DNA of 7,710 nt from Deltaproteobacteria bacterium (lineage in GTDB: Bacteria > Myxococcota > Polyangia > Polyangiales > B10-G4), in contig JAFDCW010000181.1 in assembly GCA_019312705.1 (NCBI GenBank), positions 1 through 7,710 of the forward strand, written 5' to 3'. The position numbers and the translations under genes were made by a program. Shown here piece after piece: positions 6,769 through 7,710 of this stretch; within the stretch, counting starts at the first letter, position 1; each line of letters starts with the position of its first letter. The notes under the pieces were generated by a model. The model saw only the letters and a list, made by a program, of their open reading frames with translations. It was not told where the DNA came from and made no database searches.

Positions 6769-7524
6769 GTGATCCCGATCCGCGACCACAACCCCACCCG
6801 GTCGCGTCCGATCGTCGTACCCATCCTCATCGCGATCAATGCGTTGGTGTGGTTTTACGAGGTCAGCCTCCAGTACTCAGCCAACCCCGACGCCCTCGCC
6901 TATTTCATTCAGCTCTGGGGCGCGGTCCCGGTCCGCCTCACCTACGGCCCCGACGCCCTCGCCTACCTGACCCCCGTCACCAGCATGTTCATGCACGGCG
7001 GTTGGATGCACGTCATCGGCAACATGTGGTTCCTCTGGGTCTTCGGGGACAACGTCGAGGACGAGCTCGGCAATGTGCGATTCATCGTTTTCTATCTCGC
7101 CTGCGGCTTGGCCGCGGTGGGCGCCCAGGTCGCGATCGACCCGGCGAGCCAGGTGCCCATGGTTGGCGCCTCGGGGGCCATCGCCGGCGTGCTTGCGGGC
7201 TACGTGATGCTGCACCCGACGGCCCGGGTCACCACCCTCGTGCCCATCATCTTCATCATGTTCGTCGAGCTCCCGGCCTACGTCTTCATCTTCGTGTGGT
7301 TCGGCTGGCAGCTCCTCGCGGGCCTCGGCTCCCTGAGCACCCTCGGCCAAAACGCTGGCGGCACCGCCTTCTTCGCTCACATCGGCGGCTTCATCGCCGG
7401 CCTCGCCCTCGTGCGTATGCTCGGCCCGAAGGGCGGCGGCCGCCCGCCACCCCGGCGGGTGCGTCATGTGCCCCGGGAGCGAGTCGGCGAATGGGGCCGC
7501 GACCGACATCGGCCGCTGCATTGA
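6769..7524 (+). CDS. Rhomboid family intramembrane serine protease
   Basis: This 251-residue inner-membrane protease would cleave transmembrane substrates within the bilayer. Six hydrophobic segments are visible at about 14-31, 68-92, 103-122, 131-149, 157-180 and 199-217, matching the basic six-helix bacterial rhomboid fold. The catalytic serine is Ser135 in GASGA and its partner is His204 in FFAHIGG. The HGGWMHVIGNMWFLW segment (76-90) supplies the conserved histidines (76 and 81) and the oxyanion asparagine Asn85. The N-terminus PIRDHNPTRSRP is typical of the family. The start is GTG: no other start lies nearby upstream, and it fits a promoter placed for leaderless translation. The tail after residue 220 is basic and Pro/Arg-rich and probably cytoplasmic. 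The gene follows the exported-protein gene after 89 bp but appears to have its own promoter. Substrates cannot be inferred from context. Confidence 0.95.
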   Translation: MIPIRDHNPTRSRPIVVPILIAINALVWFYEVSLQYSANPDALAYFIQLWGAVPVRLTYGPDALAYLTPVTSMFMHGGWMHVIGNMWFLWVFGDNVEDELGNVRFIVFYLACGLAAVGAQVAIDPASQVPMVGASGAIAGVLAGYVMLHPTARVTTLVPIIFIMFVELPAYVFIFVWFGWQLLAGLGSLSTLGQNAGGTAFFAHIGGFIAGLALVRMLGPKGGGRPPPRRVRHVPRERVGEWGRDRHRPLH

Positions 7525-7648
7525 GAAGGACGACGCCACCCTTGCAAAGCGCATGTAGGGCGAGTCTTGCTCCAACTTCAGAACCGTCGACGACGGGGTC
7601 TTCTCGGAGCTGAAGTCGCTGGTGATCCGGTCCGCCGAGGGGTTCTGA
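7466..7648 (+). pseudogene. Possible remnant coding frame after the rhomboid gene, interrupted by TAG
   Basis: A reading frame opens at ATG 7466, inside the end of the rhomboid gene, and runs to TGA 7646-7648 with one TAG at 7556-7558. In the part beyond the rhomboid stop (7526-7645, 40 codons) my hand count gives G or C at about 52, 42 and 90 percent of first, second and third positions, the usual pattern of a real gene in GC-rich DNA. The peptide after the TAG reads like a protein C-terminus (VDDGVFSELKSLVIRSAEGF). TAG is one base from a Tyr codon. It could be a decayed gene, a small gene with a sequencing error, or the mirror of a minus-strand frame that is open below 7660. I cannot name the family. 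Confidence 0.3.
7575..7616 (+). repeat. Inverted repeat in the tail region
   Basis: ACTTCAG (7575-7581) pairs with CTGAAGT (7610-7616). After a two-by-two mismatch, CCG (7584-7586) pairs with CGG (7605-7607). The RNA could form a stem of 7 plus 3 pairs around a loop of about 18 bases. There is no T-run after it, so an intrinsic terminator is not obvious. It may be a 3' stabilising structure or chance. Confidence 0.35.
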
Positions 7649-7682
7649 ATCCCACCCCCCTAGGCAATGCCAGACGGAGAAA

Positions 7683-7706
7683 CGGCGCCTCCGGGAGGAA
7701 GCGCCG
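7683..7706. terminator. GC-rich hairpin, possible terminator at window edge
   Basis: CGGCGC (7683-7688) pairs with GCGCCG (7701-7706), and an inner CTC/GAG pairing across a small loop leaves a GAA bulge on the 3' side. It is the strongest short hairpin downstream of the rhomboid gene. No T-rich tract follows within the last four bases of the window, so the call is weak; it could serve transcripts from either side. Confidence 0.3.
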
Positions 7707-7710
7707 CATC

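Noticed and set aside
6877..7575. Minus-strand frame opposite the rhomboid gene
   Set aside because: The plus strand carries the rhomboid catalytic Ser/His motifs and six membrane helices. The antisense frame is hydrophilic shadow sequence with only a TTG start.

Overview
This is a GC-rich chromosomal segment in which most codons end in G or C. The mix of genes suggests a myxobacterium-like organism (Myxococcota, formerly Deltaproteobacteria): Gly/Thr-rich outer lipoproteins, a stand-alone sigma-54-type AAA+ protein, a DinG/YoaA-type helicase and a rhomboid protease. That placement is an inference from gene style and base composition; there is no rRNA or marker gene to confirm it. No tRNA, rRNA, CRISPR array, insertion sequence or prophage is visible.

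Layout from left to right. (1) The 3' part of an ABC transporter ATPase (1-626, +), whose Walker A lies outside the window. (2) A short AAA+ protein of the sigma-54 activator fold (683-1513, +) that has no GAFTGA loop, receiver domain or DNA-binding domain. (3) A lipoprotein (1513-2904, +) that shares one base with the AAA+ gene (TGATG). A 23-unit hexanucleotide tract encodes a Thr/Ala-Gly tether ahead of a beta-propeller-like domain. (4) A DinG/YoaA-family helicase (2874-4808, -) that overlaps the lipoprotein gene tail-to-tail by 31 bp. (5) A divergently transcribed exported protein of unknown function (4874-6679, +). (6) A six-helix rhomboid protease (6769-7524, +) starting with GTG, probably on a leaderless transcript. 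(7) A tail of about 185 bp with coding-like base periodicity in another frame but a TAG inside it, an inverted repeat, and a GC-rich hairpin at the edge.

Genes 2 and 3 are probably co-transcribed and translationally coupled. Genes 1 and 2 may belong to the same transcript (56-bp gap). Genes 4 and 5 are divergent across 65 bp and have the same 10-bp start context in mirror image. I see no multi-gene defence or secretion system. The points most worth following up are the repeat-encoded tether, the AAA+ protein without its sigma-54 loop, the helicase with an apparently missing iron-sulfur ligand, and the interrupted coding signal after the rhomboid gene.
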